Positions 46,376 to 55,711 of a DNA stretch of 64,000 bases are shown piece after piece. The position numbers and the translations under genes were made by a program. Numbering within the stretch: position 1 is the stretch's first letter; each line of letters opens with the position of its first letter. The notes below the pieces were generated by a model that worked only from the letters and a program-made list of their open reading frames with translations, had not been told where the DNA came from and did not search any database. The DNA lies in NCBI RefSeq assembly GCF_900112685.1, contig NZ_FOMS01000016.1, forward strand, positions 1 to 64,000, given 5' to 3'. This DNA comes from Roseivivax sediminis. Lineage in GTDB: Bacteria; Pseudomonadota; Alphaproteobacteria; Rhodobacterales; Rhodobacteraceae.

Positions 46376-47419
46376 ATGAAATCCGTTACGCTGACCGCGT
46401 CCGCGCTGGCCATCGCCGTTGCCGCACCGGCCTTCGCTCAGTCGCGCGAGAACGTGCAGGTCGCCGGTTCGTCGACCGTGCTGCCCTACGCGTCGATCGT
46501 GGCCGAAGCCTTCGGCGAAAACACCGACTTCCCGACCCCGGTCGTCGAATCGGGCGGCTCCTCGGCGGGCCTCGCACGTTTCTGCGAAGGCGTGGGCGAG
46601 AACAGCATCGACATCGCCAACGCATCGCGCGCGATCCGCGACGGCGAAGTCGAGACCTGCGCCGAGAACGGCGTGGAAGAGATCATCGAAGTGCGCATCG
46701 GCTATGACGGCATCGTCTTTGCCAGCCAGCAGTCGGGCCCCGAGTTCACCGCGTTCGAGCCCTCCGACTGGTTCTCGGCCCTGGCCGCCGAGATCCCGCA
46801 GGACGGCGAGATGGTGTCCAACCCCAACTCGACCTGGGCGGACGTGAACGGCGATCTGCCCGACGTCGAGATCTCGGCCTTCATCCCGGGCACCAAGCAC
46901 GGCACCCGCGAAGTCTTCGAGGAAAACGTCCTGCTGCAGGGCTGCGAGGACACCGGCGCCTATGACCAGATGGTCGAGGCGGGCATGTCCGAGGACGACG
47001 CGGAAAGTGCCTGCATGGCGGTCCGCACCGACGGCGCCTCGGTCGACATCGACGGCGACTACACCGAGACACTCGCGCGGATCGAATCCAACCCCGACGG
47101 CATCGGCGTCTTCGGCCTGGCGTTCTACGAGAACAACACCGACACCCTGAAGGTCGCCACCATGGGCGGCGTCGAGCCCTCGACCGAGACCATCGCGTCG
47201 GGCGAATACCCGGTGTCGCGGCCGCTGTTCTTCTACATCAAGAAGGCGCATATCGGCGTGATCCCCGGGCTGAAGGAGTTCGCGTCCTTCTTCGTCTCCG
47301 ACGAGATCGCCGGCCCGGGCGGCCCGCTCGCCAATTACGGCCTCGTCCCGGATCCGGAACTCGCCGACACCCAGTCGAAGATCGAGAACGAGACCACGCT
47401 GGGCGACGAGCAGTCCTGA
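46376..47419 (+). CDS. pstS: PstS, phosphate-binding periplasmic protein
   Basis: A 347-residue protein with a signal peptide (about 1-21, cut in AFAQ). VAGSSTVLPYASIVAEAFGE, ESGGSSAGLARFCEGVGENSIDIANASRAI and GTKHGTREVFEEN are the phosphate-contact segments of the PstS-like group common in marine bacteria. It captures phosphate for PstCAB. Paired cysteines (in RFCEG and ETCAENG) could form a disulfide. ATG 46376 is used, since the 12-residue upstream extension is not signal-like. Confidence 0.92.
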   Translation: MKSVTLTASALAIAVAAPAFAQSRENVQVAGSSTVLPYASIVAEAFGENTDFPTPVVESGGSSAGLARFCEGVGENSIDIANASRAIRDGEVETCAENGVEEIIEVRIGYDGIVFASQQSGPEFTAFEPSDWFSALAAEIPQDGEMVSNPNSTWADVNGDLPDVEISAFIPGTKHGTREVFEENVLLQGCEDTGAYDQMVEAGMSEDDAESACMAVRTDGASVDIDGDYTETLARIESNPDGIGVFGLAFYENNTDTLKVATMGGVEPSTETIASGEYPVSRPLFFYIKKAHIGVIPGLKEFASFFVSDEIAGPGGPLANYGLVPDPELADTQSKIENETTLGDEQS

Positions 47420-47439
47420 TCGACTGAGGACGCTTTTCC

Positions 47440-47464
47440 GGGGGGCGGCCGGTCGCCGCCCCCC
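47440..47464 (+). promoter_or_regulatory. Strong hairpin between pstS and pstC
   Basis: Perfect 10-bp stem GGGGGGCGGC/GCCGCCCCCC (47440-47449 with 47455-47464), 5-base loop, no clean T-run. Like the element after smoE, it probably stabilises the binding-protein mRNA and reduces read-through into the permease genes. Confidence 0.7.
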
Positions 47465-47531
47465 TACGTCTTTCAGGTTCTTTCAGAGACCCGATTTCGA
47501 GACACGATAACAAGGCGGAGTGGGGACGCGA

Positions 47532-48995
47532 ATGACGACATCTTTGCTGGTACTCATCGTCCTTGCGCTGGGGGTCGGAGGCTACATCGTCGGCCGAGCC
47601 CGAGCGCTGCGGGGCGTCGGGGGCGATCAGCGCAAGCTGCATTCGCTGCCCTCGTACTACGGCACCAACGTGGCGATGAAGGCCATCGTGCCGGCGCTTC
47701 TGGTCATGCTGGTCTGGCTGCTGGCGCAGCCGCTCGTGGTCGAAAGCTCCGTCCGCGGCGATCTACAGGAAGAAAGCGTGCGGCAGGACCGTTCCGTCAG
47801 CCTGATGATGTCGGATGTCCGGCGCCTGGCAAATGGGCTCGACGTGGCGGTGGAGAGCGGGATGATGACGCGCGAGCGCGCCGCCAACATGCGCACCGAG
47901 TTCACAGACGTGCGCGAACGCCTGGGAGAGGCGGGCGTCGCGCTCGGCTCCGCCGTGACCTCTCCGGTGCTGCGCGCCGCGCAGAAGTATCGCGCGCTGA
48001 GCGAGACGGGCGATCTGCTACGCACCGGGATCGTCCTTGCGCTGGCGGTAGCGGGGCTCGGCTGGGGCATAAGGAACAGCACGCCCGAGTATCGCGCCCG
48101 CAACGTGGTGGAGACGGGCGTGCGGATCCTTCTGATCCTGGCCTCCTGCATCGCCATCCTGACGACGGTCGGCATCGTGCTGAGCCTGGTGTTCAACACC
48201 ATCGAGTTCTTCCGCATCTACCCGGCCAGCGACTTCTTCTTCTCGACCACCTGGTCGCCGTCCTTCGGCGGCGGATCGGAGCTCGGCATCCTGCCGCTGC
48301 TCTGGGGCACGCTCTACATCTCGCTCATCGCGCTGATCGTGGCGGTGCCGGTGGGGCTCTTCACCGCGATCTACCTGTCGGAATACGCGTCCAAGCGGGT
48401 GCGGTCGGTCGCCAAGCCGGCGATCGAGATTCTCGCCGGGATCCCGACCATCGTTTACGGTCTCTTCGCGCTTCTGACGATCGGGCCGCTTCTGCTGTCG
48501 GTTTTCGGCGACAGTACGGTCGGATGGATGGACGCGGGCACGGCGGTGATGACGGCCGGCATCGCGATGGGGATCATGCTGATCCCGTTCGTCTCTTCGC
48601 TGTCGGACGACATCATCAACGCGGTACCCCAGGCGATGCGCGACGGCTCCTACGGGCTCGGCGCGACGCAGTCGGAGACGATCAAGCAGGTGATCCTGCC
48701 GGCGGCGCTGCCGGGGATCGTCGGCGCGGTCCTGCTGGCGGCCTCGCGCGCCATCGGCGAGACGATGATCGTCGTGCTCGGCGCCGGCGCGGCCGCGCGG
48801 CTCAGCCTCAACCCGTTCGAGGCGATGACCACGGTGACCGCCAAGATCGTCAGCCAGCTCACCGGTGACAGCGACTTCGGCTCGCCCGAGGCGCTGGTGG
48901 CCTTCGCCCTCGGCATGACGCTCTTCGTCGTCACGCTCGGGCTCAACGTCCTTGCCCTCTACATCGTCCGCAAGTACCGGGAGCAGTACGAATGA
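47532..48995 (+). CDS. pstC: PstC, phosphate ABC transporter permease
   Basis: A 487-residue permease, far longer than the roughly 320 residues of E. coli PstC. The C-terminal 280 residues form the normal permease (TLYISLIALIVAVPVGLFTAIYLSEYAS, PTIVYGLFALLTIGPLL, and the EAA-like SYGLGATQSETIKQVILPAALPGI). The N-terminal 200 residues carry extra TM helices and a polar loop (about 70-150), a variant seen in alphaproteobacteria. ATG 47532 follows AGGCGGAGTGGGG. Overlaps pstA by 4 bases. Confidence 0.92.
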   Translation: MTTSLLVLIVLALGVGGYIVGRARALRGVGGDQRKLHSLPSYYGTNVAMKAIVPALLVMLVWLLAQPLVVESSVRGDLQEESVRQDRSVSLMMSDVRRLANGLDVAVESGMMTRERAANMRTEFTDVRERLGEAGVALGSAVTSPVLRAAQKYRALSETGDLLRTGIVLALAVAGLGWGIRNSTPEYRARNVVETGVRILLILASCIAILTTVGIVLSLVFNTIEFFRIYPASDFFFSTTWSPSFGGGSELGILPLLWGTLYISLIALIVAVPVGLFTAIYLSEYASKRVRSVAKPAIEILAGIPTIVYGLFALLTIGPLLLSVFGDSTVGWMDAGTAVMTAGIAMGIMLIPFVSSLSDDIINAVPQAMRDGSYGLGATQSETIKQVILPAALPGIVGAVLLAASRAIGETMIVVLGAGAAARLSLNPFEAMTTVTAKIVSQLTGDSDFGSPEALVAFALGMTLFVVTLGLNVLALYIVRKYREQYE

Positions 48996-50332
48996 CCGAC
49001 GCAACCGCAAACGCCGCCCCGGCTGCGGGACGCCGCACGTCCAAGTCGATCATCGAGACCGACGCGAACACCCGCAAGCGCAACGCCGCCGAAGCCCGCT
49101 TCCGCTATTACGGCATGGCCGCCATCGGCGTCGGTCTGTTCTTCCTCTGCGCGCTGACATTCTCCATCCTGCGTTCGGGTCTGCCGGCCTTCACCGAAAC
49201 GGCGGTCACCGTCGACTTCACGCTCAGCCAGGAGCAGTTCGACGAGGCCGAGGGCCAGGTGCTGAAGACCGCCGCCTACGAAGGCTTCTTCGTGCGCGAG
49301 CTTCAGGCAGAACTGAACGAGGAAGGCGCCTCCGACGTCGAGGTGTCCGAGGCGGCGGTCGGCCGGATCATGGGCAAGGTGGGCAGCCAGATCCGCGAGT
49401 TTTACCGCGCCAATCCTGACCGGCTTGGCGAAGAGGTGTCGTTCACCTTGCCCGCGTCCAGCCGGGTCGACCGCTACCTCAATGGCAATCTGTCGCGCGA
49501 ACAACTGACCAACAGCCGGTTCCTGGAACCCGACGACCTGGACATCGTCGACGGCCTTGTCGAAAGCGGCGTCATGGTCAACGCCTTCGACTGGGGCTTC
49601 ATCACCGGCACCGATTCCGGTGTGGACAACCCCGGCGGCGCGGGCCTTGGCGCCTCCATCATGGGCTCGTTCTTCATGATGCTGGTGGTGCTGGTGCTGG
49701 CGCTGCCGATCGGGGTCGCGGCGTCGATCTACCTCGAGGAATTCGCGCCGCAGAACAAGTTCACCGACCTCATCGAGATCAACATCTCGAACCTCGCGGC
49801 GGTGCCCTCGATCGTCTTCGGCATTCTCGGCCTCGCGGTGTTCATCCAGTTCGCGCACCTGCCGCAATCGGCGCCGCTGGTGGGCGGTCTGGTGCTGACA
49901 CTGATGACCTTGCCGACGATCATCATCTCGACTCGCGCATCGCTGAAATCGGTGCCGCCGTCGATCCGGGCCGCCGCGCTCGGCGTCGGGGCCTCGAAGA
50001 TGCAGTCGGTGTTCCACCACGTCCTGCCGCTGGCCATGCCGGGGATCCTGACCGGCACGATCATCGGGCTCGCGCAGGCGCTCGGCGAGACGGCGCCGCT
50101 GCTGCTGATCGGCATGGTCGGCTACGTCGCGCGCCAGCATCCCGACGGGCTCGCCTCGGGCCTGCTCGACCCGAACTCGGCGATGCCGGCGCAGATCTAC
50201 ACCTGGGCCGCACGGTCCGATCCGGCCTTCTACGAAAAGGCCTGGGGCGGGATCATCATTCTTCTGGTATTCCTGCTCTTCATGAATGCAATCGCCATCA
50301 TCCTGCGCCGCCGCTTCGAGCGCCGTTGGTAA
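48992..50332 (+). CDS. pstA: PstA, phosphate ABC transporter permease
   Basis: A 446-residue permease, also long for the family. An N-terminal TM (about 43-65) is followed by a periplasmic insertion to about residue 215 before the standard five-helix core with [40 protein letters not shown] and the docking loop [25 protein letters not shown]. It forms the channel with PstC. The paired extensions of PstC and PstA may interact in the periplasm, which is inference. Confidence 0.92.
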   Translation: MTDATANAAPAAGRRTSKSIIETDANTRKRNAAEARFRYYGMAAIGVGLFFLCALTFSILRSGLPAFTETAVTVDFTLSQEQFDEAEGQVLKTAAYEGFFVRELQAELNEEGASDVEVSEAAVGRIMGKVGSQIREFYRANPDRLGEEVSFTLPASSRVDRYLNGNLSREQLTNSRFLEPDDLDIVDGLVESGVMVNAFDWGFITGTDSGVDNPGGAGLGASIMGSFFMMLVVLVLALPIGVAASIYLEEFAPQNKFTDLIEINISNLAAVPSIVFGILGLAVFIQFAHLPQSAPLVGGLVLTLMTLPTIIISTRASLKSVPPSIRAAALGVGASKMQSVFHHVLPLAMPGILTGTIIGLAQALGETAPLLLIGMVGYVARQHPDGLASGLLDPNSAMPAQIYTWAARSDPAFYEKAWGGIIILLVFLLFMNAIAIILRRRFERRW

Positions 50333-50343
50333 GGAGTAGACCC

Positions 50344-51147
50344 ATGTATGACGCGGATCACAATCGCACGGAGAGCCGGGTGAGCCAGAACGAGATCAAG
50401 ATCAGCTCCAGGAACGTGCAGGTCTATTACGGCGACAACCACGCCATCAAGGACGTGGATGTCGACATCGAAGATCGCCTCGTCACCGCCTTCATCGGCC
50501 CGTCGGGCTGCGGCAAGTCGACCTTCCTGCGCTGCCTCAACCGGATGAACGACACGATTCCGATCTGCCGGGTCGAGGGCGACATCCACATCGACGGCGA
50601 GGACATCTACGACAAGCGCGTTGATCCGGTGCAGCTGCGCGCCAAGGTCGGCATGGTGTTCCAGAAGCCCAACCCGTTCCCGAAGTCGATCTATGACAAC
50701 GTCGCCTACGGTCCCAAGATCCACGGGCTCGCCAAGAACAAGTCCGAGCTCGACGACATCGTAGAGCGGGCGCTGAAACGCGCGGCCATCTGGGATGAGG
50801 TGAAGGACCGGCTCGACGCGTCGGGCACTGGGCTGTCGGGCGGTCAGCAGCAGCGCCTGTGCATCGCCCGCGCCGTGGCGACCGAACCCGAGGTCCTTCT
50901 GATGGACGAGCCGTGCTCGGCGCTCGACCCGATCGCCACCGGTCAGGTCGAGGAGCTGATCGACGAGCTGAAACAGAACTACTCGGTGGTGATCGTCACC
51001 CACTCCATGCAGCAGGCGGCGCGGGTGAGCCAGAAGACGGCGTTCTTCCACCTCGGAAACCTCGTGGAGTACGGCGAGACCGAGAAGATCTTCACCAACC
51101 CGCAGGACAGCCGCACCGAAAGTTACATCACCGGCCGTATCGGCTGA
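50344..51147 (+). CDS. pstB: PstB, phosphate ABC transporter ATPase
   Basis: A 267-residue ATPase: Walker [29 protein letters not shown], signature [14 protein letters not shown], Walker [23 protein letters not shown], and [16 protein letters not shown]. It drives PstCA and forms part of the signalling complex with PhoU. AAGGAG precedes the ATG at 50344; the short in-frame extension from 50326 lies in pstA. Confidence 0.96.
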   Translation: MYDADHNRTESRVSQNEIKISSRNVQVYYGDNHAIKDVDVDIEDRLVTAFIGPSGCGKSTFLRCLNRMNDTIPICRVEGDIHIDGEDIYDKRVDPVQLRAKVGMVFQKPNPFPKSIYDNVAYGPKIHGLAKNKSELDDIVERALKRAAIWDEVKDRLDASGTGLSGGQQQRLCIARAVATEPEVLLMDEPCSALDPIATGQVEELIDELKQNYSVVIVTHSMQQAARVSQKTAFFHLGNLVEYGETEKIFTNPQDSRTESYITGRIG

Positions 51148-51160
51148 CGAGAGAGGCTCC

Positions 51161-51913
51161 ATGTCCCAGGAACTTAGCAAGCACATCGTGTCGTCCTTCG
51201 ACCGCGACCTCGAAGGGATCCAGGCGCATATCATGAAGATGGGCGGTCTCGTGGAGACCGCCATCCGCGACGCCGCCAAGAGCCTCGAGACCCGTGACGA
51301 GGAGCTGGCCGAAGACGTGCGGCGCCGCGACGCGTCGGTCGACGAACTGGAGCGCGTGATCAATGACGAGGCGGCGCGGGTGATCGCTCTCCGCGCGCCT
51401 GCGGCCTCGGACCTGCGCGTCGCGCTGTCGGTGTTGCGGATGTCCAACAACCTCGAACGGATCGGCGACCTGGCCAAGAACATGGCCAAGCGCACCGGCG
51501 TTCTGGTGCAGCTGCAGCCGATCGACGGCGCCGCGGCGAGCCTGCGGCGGATGGCGCGCGAGGTGGAGCTGATGCTCAAGGACGCGCTCGACTGCTACAT
51601 CCAGCGCGACGCCGAACTGGCGCGCGACGTGATCGAGCGCGACCGCGATGTCGACCAGATGTACAACACAGCATTCCGCGAGTTCCTGACCTTCATGCTG
51701 GAGGATCCGCGCAACATCACTGCATGCATGCATCTGCACTTCATTGCCAAGAACGTGGAGCGGATGGGCGATCATGTCACCGGCATCGCCGAGCAGGTGA
51801 TCTTCCTCACCGAGGGGTCGATCCCGGCGGACAAGCGGCCCAAGGCGGATGCGACCTCGACCGATGCGCGGTTCTCCCCCGAGGTCGGTGAAGTGTCAGG
51901 GACAGAGGACTGA
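51161..51913 (+). CDS. phoU: PhoU, phosphate signalling protein
   Basis: A 250-residue all-helical protein made of two similar three-helix bundles, with the metal-site motif pairs ERVINDEAARVIALRAPAASDLRVALSVLRMSNNLERIGDLAKNMAKR and the second repeat HLHFIAKNVERMGDHVTGIAEQVIF. It links Pst transport state to the PhoR/PhoB pathway and suppresses Pho activation when phosphate is plentiful. The last 25 residues are polar and unconserved. It follows pstB by 13 bases. Confidence 0.95.
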   Translation: MSQELSKHIVSSFDRDLEGIQAHIMKMGGLVETAIRDAAKSLETRDEELAEDVRRRDASVDELERVINDEAARVIALRAPAASDLRVALSVLRMSNNLERIGDLAKNMAKRTGVLVQLQPIDGAAASLRRMAREVELMLKDALDCYIQRDAELARDVIERDRDVDQMYNTAFREFLTFMLEDPRNITACMHLHFIAKNVERMGDHVTGIAEQVIFLTEGSIPADKRPKADATSTDARFSPEVGEVSGTED

Positions 51914-51916
51914 CGG

Positions 51917-52606
51917 ATGCCGGCCGATCAGCCGATGGTTCTCGTCGTGGAGGACGAGGAGGCGCAGCGCGAGGTGCTGGGCTACAACCTTGAGGCCGAG
52001 GGCTTCCGGGTGTCGAAAGCCGCGAACGGGGAAGAGGCGCTGCTTCTGGTGTCGGAGGAGAACCCCGACATCATCGTGCTGGACTGGATGCTGCCCAAGA
52101 CCAGCGGCATCGAGGTGTGTCGGCAGCTGAAATCCAGGCCAGAGACCCGCGGTGTGCCGGTCATAATGCTCTCGGCCCGCTCCGAGGAGGTCGACAAGGT
52201 GCGCGGGCTGGAGACCGGTGCGGACGATTACGTCGTGAAGCCGTATTCGGTGATCGAGCTGATGGCGCGGGTGCGCGCGCAGCTGCGCCGCACGCGGCCG
52301 GCGGCGGCGGGCATGCGGCTGGAATACGAGGACATCGTGCTCGATTCCGAGACACACCGGGTCACGCGCGACGGCGCGGCGCTGAAGCTGGGGCCGACGG
52401 AGTTCCGGCTCCTGTCGACCTTCATGGAGAAACCGGGCCGGGTCTGGTCGCGTGAGCAGTTGCTGGACCGGGTGTGGGGCCGCGACATCTATGTCGACAC
52501 GCGCACCGTCGACGTGCATATCGGGCGGCTGCGCAAGGCCCTGTGCCAGCACGGCGGGCCCGATCCGCTGCGCACCGTACGCGGCGCGGGCTATGCGCTC
52601 GGCTGA
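51917..52606 (+). CDS. phoB: PhoB, phosphate regulon response regulator
   Basis: A 229-residue OmpR-type regulator: receiver with E12/D13 pocket and phosphoacceptor D56 in IIVLDWMLPKTSGIEV, and a C-terminal winged helix (LGPTEFRLLSTFMEKPGRVWSREQLLDRVWG, VDVHIGRLRKAL). It binds the Pho box found before pstS, giving feedback on this operon. It starts 3 bases after phoU. No phoR kinase gene is next to it in this window. Confidence 0.95.
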   Translation: MPADQPMVLVVEDEEAQREVLGYNLEAEGFRVSKAANGEEALLLVSEENPDIIVLDWMLPKTSGIEVCRQLKSRPETRGVPVIMLSARSEEVDKVRGLETGADDYVVKPYSVIELMARVRAQLRRTRPAAAGMRLEYEDIVLDSETHRVTRDGAALKLGPTEFRLLSTFMEKPGRVWSREQLLDRVWGRDIYVDTRTVDVHIGRLRKALCQHGGPDPLRTVRGAGYALG

Positions 52607-52749
52607 AGCCGGGTCCGGGGGAGCTCCTCGAGCCCTTGCGGGCTCTCCTCGCCGGCGCGCTGATGCCGCGGTGCGGCAATCGGCCCTTGCCGCGGGCGCG
52701 GGGGCCGATACGTTGGCGGGGAGGCGCACGAAACCGGCGGGACGGCAGC

Positions 52750-53781
52750 ATGAAACGGATCAACCTGGCGCTTCAGGGCGGCGGCGCCCACGGAGCTTTC
52801 ACCTGGGGGGTGCTCGACCGCCTTCTGGAAGACGAGGAGATCGAGATCGCGGCGATCTCGGGCACCTCGGCCGGGGCGCTGAACGGCGCGGCGGTGAAGT
52901 CAGGCATGATCCGGGGCGGGCGCGAGGGCGCGCGCGAGATGCTCAATTGGGTCTGGACCGAGGTCGGGCAGCTCGAGTCGCTGAAACTGCCGGAATGGAT
53001 GAACGCCTGGCTGCCGCATCCGGGGGTGCTCAGCCTCGCGGTGGAATACTCGCCCGTCTTCGCGCTCGGCGACGGGCTGACGCGCGCGATGTCGCCGTAT
53101 TCCTGGGGCCCGCTCTACCAGAACCCGGTACAGCCGATCGCCGAGCGGTTCGATTTCGACGAGGTCTGCGCCGATGCCGGCCCCGCGCTTTACATCTGTG
53201 CGACCTCCGTGCGCGACGGCAAGGTGCGGGTGTTCTCGGGGCGGCACATCTCCACCGAGGCGATCCTCGCCTCGGCCTGCCTGCCGACGGTGTTCCAGGC
53301 GGTCTGGGCGGAGGATCCGATCACCGGCGAGCGCGAGCCGTTCTGGGACGGCGGCTATACCGGCAACCCGGCACTCTTTCCGCTGTTCCGGCCGGAGCTG
53401 CCCGACGACGTGCTCATCGTGAACATCAACCCGCTCAAGATCGACCGGCTGCCGGTCACGCCACAGGAAATCCAGAACCGGATCAACGAGATCAGCTTCA
53501 ATTCCTCCTTGTTGCGCGAGCTCCGGGCGATCGAGTTCGTGCAGCGCCTCATTCAGGAGGGGCGCATGGAGGAGGGGGTGATGAAGCGGGTGCTGGTGCA
53601 TATGGTGGCCGATGACGAGCTGATGAACCGGCTGTCGGTGGCGACCAAGATCGTACCTATCTCCACGGTGATCCTGCAGCTCAAGGAGGCCGGACGGCGC
53701 GCGGCGTCGCAGTTCCTCGCCGGGCACCGGGACGATCTGAACGTGCGGCAGAGCGCGGATCTGGTGCGGATGTTCAACTGA
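52750..53781 (+). CDS. Patatin-like phospholipase
   Basis: A 343-residue patatin-domain protein: oxyanion loop ALQGGGAHGAFTWGVLDRLL, nucleophile S40 in ISGTSAGALNG (G-x-S-x-G) and D200 in FWDGGYTG (DGG) form the catalytic dyad. It lacks a signal peptide. Such enzymes deacylate phospholipids. It lies 143 bases after phoB with a hairpin (GAGCCC/GGGCTC, 52630-52645) between, so it could be Pho-controlled by read-through and take part in lipid turnover under phosphate limitation. That role is inferred. Confidence 0.88.
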   Translation: MKRINLALQGGGAHGAFTWGVLDRLLEDEEIEIAAISGTSAGALNGAAVKSGMIRGGREGAREMLNWVWTEVGQLESLKLPEWMNAWLPHPGVLSLAVEYSPVFALGDGLTRAMSPYSWGPLYQNPVQPIAERFDFDEVCADAGPALYICATSVRDGKVRVFSGRHISTEAILASACLPTVFQAVWAEDPITGEREPFWDGGYTGNPALFPLFRPELPDDVLIVNINPLKIDRLPVTPQEIQNRINEISFNSSLLRELRAIEFVQRLIQEGRMEEGVMKRVLVHMVADDELMNRLSVATKIVPISTVILQLKEAGRRAASQFLAGHRDDLNVRQSADLVRMFN

Positions 53782-53804
53782 CGGCGCCTGTGGAGAGCGT
53801 AGGA

Positions 53805-53856
53805 GCGAGGGGCCAGCCCCTCGCGCTCCCCGGGATATTTTCGGGCAGATGAAGAG
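53805..53856 (+). repeat. Rhodobacterales-type 3'-end repeat, copy 3
   Basis: Hairpin GCGAGGGGC/GCCCCTCGC (53805-53813 with 53816-53824) followed by CCCCGGGATATTTTCGGGC then AGATGAAGAG. It lies between the convergent ends of the patatin and antiporter genes. Base-for-base it is close to copy 2 at 43435 (read on the minus strand) and a looser match to copy 1 at 22297. Confidence 0.65.
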
Positions 53857-53873
53857 AGGGCCGGCCGCTTTTG

Positions 53874-54788
53874 TCAGGCGAGGGCCCAGAGATAGGCGGC
53901 GTAGAGGGCGAGAAGCGCGGCGCCCTCCGTGCGGGCGATGCGGCGACCCGTCCGGGCGAAAAGGACGAGCAGCAGCGTCGCGCCGGCCATAATCCAGACA
54001 TCGAAGCGGGCAATCTGCGGGTCGACCGGCAGCGGTGAGACGAGCGCGGTGATGCCGAGGATACCGAGCAGGTTGAAGATGTTGGAGCCGATGACGTTGC
54101 CGAGCGCCACCTCGCCGTGACCGCGGCGCGCGGCGAGGAGCGAGGTCACCAGTTCGGGCAGCGATGTACCGACGGCGACGAGGGTGAGGCCGATCACGGC
54201 CTCGGACACGCCAAAGGCACGGGCGAGTCCGGTGGCACCGTCGACCAGAAGGACCGCGCCGGCGAGGGTGAGTGCGAGACCGGCGGTGAAGCGCAGCGCC
54301 GCGGGCACGGCGCGCGCGCCGGCCGGAGCCGGGGCCTCGGCGACGGTGCTGGCGCCGGAGCGCACGGTCGTGATCAGGAAGGCGGCCAGGCCAAGGACGA
54401 GACAGGCCGCAGGCAGACGGCCGACCACCGGCAGGGCCGCGAGCGCGAGGCCGCCCGCCGTCGCCGCGAAGAGCCAGCCGGCATCGCGCGAGAGCCGCGC
54501 GCGGTCCACGGCGATCGGCGCAAGCAGCGCGGAGAGCCCGACGATCAGCAGGATGTTGGCGATGTTCGAGCCGACGACGTTGCCGACCGCGATTCCCGGC
54601 CGACCGGTCAGCGCCGCGTTGAGCGAGGTGAAGAGCTCGGGTGCGGAGGTGCCGAAGCCGACAAGCGTGAGCCCGATGACCATCGGCGGCACGCGGAAGC
54701 GCTGTGCCAGCGTCACCGCGCCCGAGACGAGGAGTTCGCCGCCGCCCAGAAGCGCGGCGAGGCCGAGAGCGAGAAGAAGGATGTCCAT
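53874..54788 (-). CDS. Calcium/sodium antiporter (CaCA family, YrbG-like)
   Basis: A 304-residue membrane protein with about ten spans and both inverted alpha-repeats: LTLVGFGTSAPELFTSLNAALTG...GNVVGSNIANILLIVGL (about 38-85) and LTLVAVGTSLPELVTSLLAARRGHGEVALGNVIGSNIFNLLGILG (about 202-245). The acidic residues E in APELFTS and LPELVTS bind the cation. It exchanges Ca2+ for Na+ (or K+) at the inner membrane. The gene is transcribed away from the DUF502 gene by 136 bases, on the same strand. Confidence 0.92.
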   Translation of the reverse strand: MDILLLALGLAALLGGGELLVSGAVTLAQRFRVPPMVIGLTLVGFGTSAPELFTSLNAALTGRPGIAVGNVVGSNIANILLIVGLSALLAPIAVDRARLSRDAGWLFAATAGGLALAALPVVGRLPAACLVLGLAAFLITTVRSGASTVAEAPAPAGARAVPAALRFTAGLALTLAGAVLLVDGATGLARAFGVSEAVIGLTLVAVGTSLPELVTSLLAARRGHGEVALGNVIGSNIFNLLGILGITALVSPLPVDPQIARFDVWIMAGATLLLVLFARTGRRIARTEGAALLALYAAYLWALA

Positions 54789-54924
54789 GAGGTCGGTCCG
54801 GAAGGGCGGCGTAATGCGACCCGGCTGCGCAGAGATGCGCGTGCGGCGGAGCTTTGCAAGAGGCGGGGCGCGCGATTTTTTTGAAATCGCAAGCGGATAA
54901 CGCGGCCCGGCGGCAGCGCCTGGC

Positions 54925-55626
54925 CTACTCGGCCGCGTTGGCGTGCGGCGGTTGGACGGCCGGGTGGCGGGGATCCTCGGGGTTGGGGTAGACGAGACCC
55001 GCGGAGATCACCAGTTTCGCCGCGTCCTCGAGGCTCATGTCGAGCTCGATCACGTCCTCGGCCGGGAAGAACAGCAGGAAGCCCGAGGTCGGGTTCGGTG
55101 TCGTCGGCACGAAGACCGAGATCAGACCGCCGCCGGTGACGGCCTTCTGTGCGACCTCGCCGCGCGTGTCGGTGGAGATGAAGCCGATCGCCCAGATGCC
55201 ACGCCGCGGATACTCGATCAGGCAGGCCTTCTCGAAGCTGCGCTCGGATTGCACGAAGACCGTCTCGGCGATCTGCTTCACGCCGCCGTAGACCGAGCGG
55301 ACGATGGGCAGCTGGGCCACGAGGCTCTCGGCCCAGCGGATCAGCGACCGCCCGATGATGCCCTTGGCAACCCAGCCGACGAAGACCGTGAACAGCAAAA
55401 AGAAGATCACCCCGATGCCGCGCAGGTTGATGCCGATGTACTGCTCGGGGTCGAGTCGCGAGGGCACAAGCGGCAGCACGAACCCGTCGATCCAGCCGAT
55501 CACCGTCCAGATCAGCCAGACCGTGAGGCCCACGGGCGCGATCACCACGATCCCGGTCAGGAAGCTGGCACGCAGCCCGGTCATGAAGCCCGGACGTCGC
55601 GGCTGCGGATCGAAGGGAGTGGTCAT
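54925..55626 (-). CDS. DUF502 family membrane protein
   Basis: A 233-residue protein. Residues 15-55 (GLRASFLTGIVVIAPVGLTVWLIWTVIGWID) and a second TM near 75-100 (LRGIGVIFFLLFTVFVGWVAKGIIG) are the DUF502 membrane hairpin, followed by the soluble part with IPIVRSVYGGVKQI-like LPIVRSVYGGVKQIAETV, FVPTTPNPTSGFLLFFP and a polar tail. The function is unknown for the family. ATG 55626 is chosen on homology; upstream frame is unrelated. Confidence 0.9.
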   Translation of the reverse strand: MTTPFDPQPRRPGFMTGLRASFLTGIVVIAPVGLTVWLIWTVIGWIDGFVLPLVPSRLDPEQYIGINLRGIGVIFFLLFTVFVGWVAKGIIGRSLIRWAESLVAQLPIVRSVYGGVKQIAETVFVQSERSFEKACLIEYPRRGIWAIGFISTDTRGEVAQKAVTGGGLISVFVPTTPNPTSGFLLFFPAEDVIELDMSLEDAAKLVISAGLVYPNPEDPRHPAVQPPHANAAE

Positions 55627-55711
55627 GGTATCTGGGCGACCTCGGATGCGCGTCTCGCGCCAAATTATGCGGCGGCGGGTCGGGATACAATGGTGTGCCG
55701 GCGCCGCGCGC

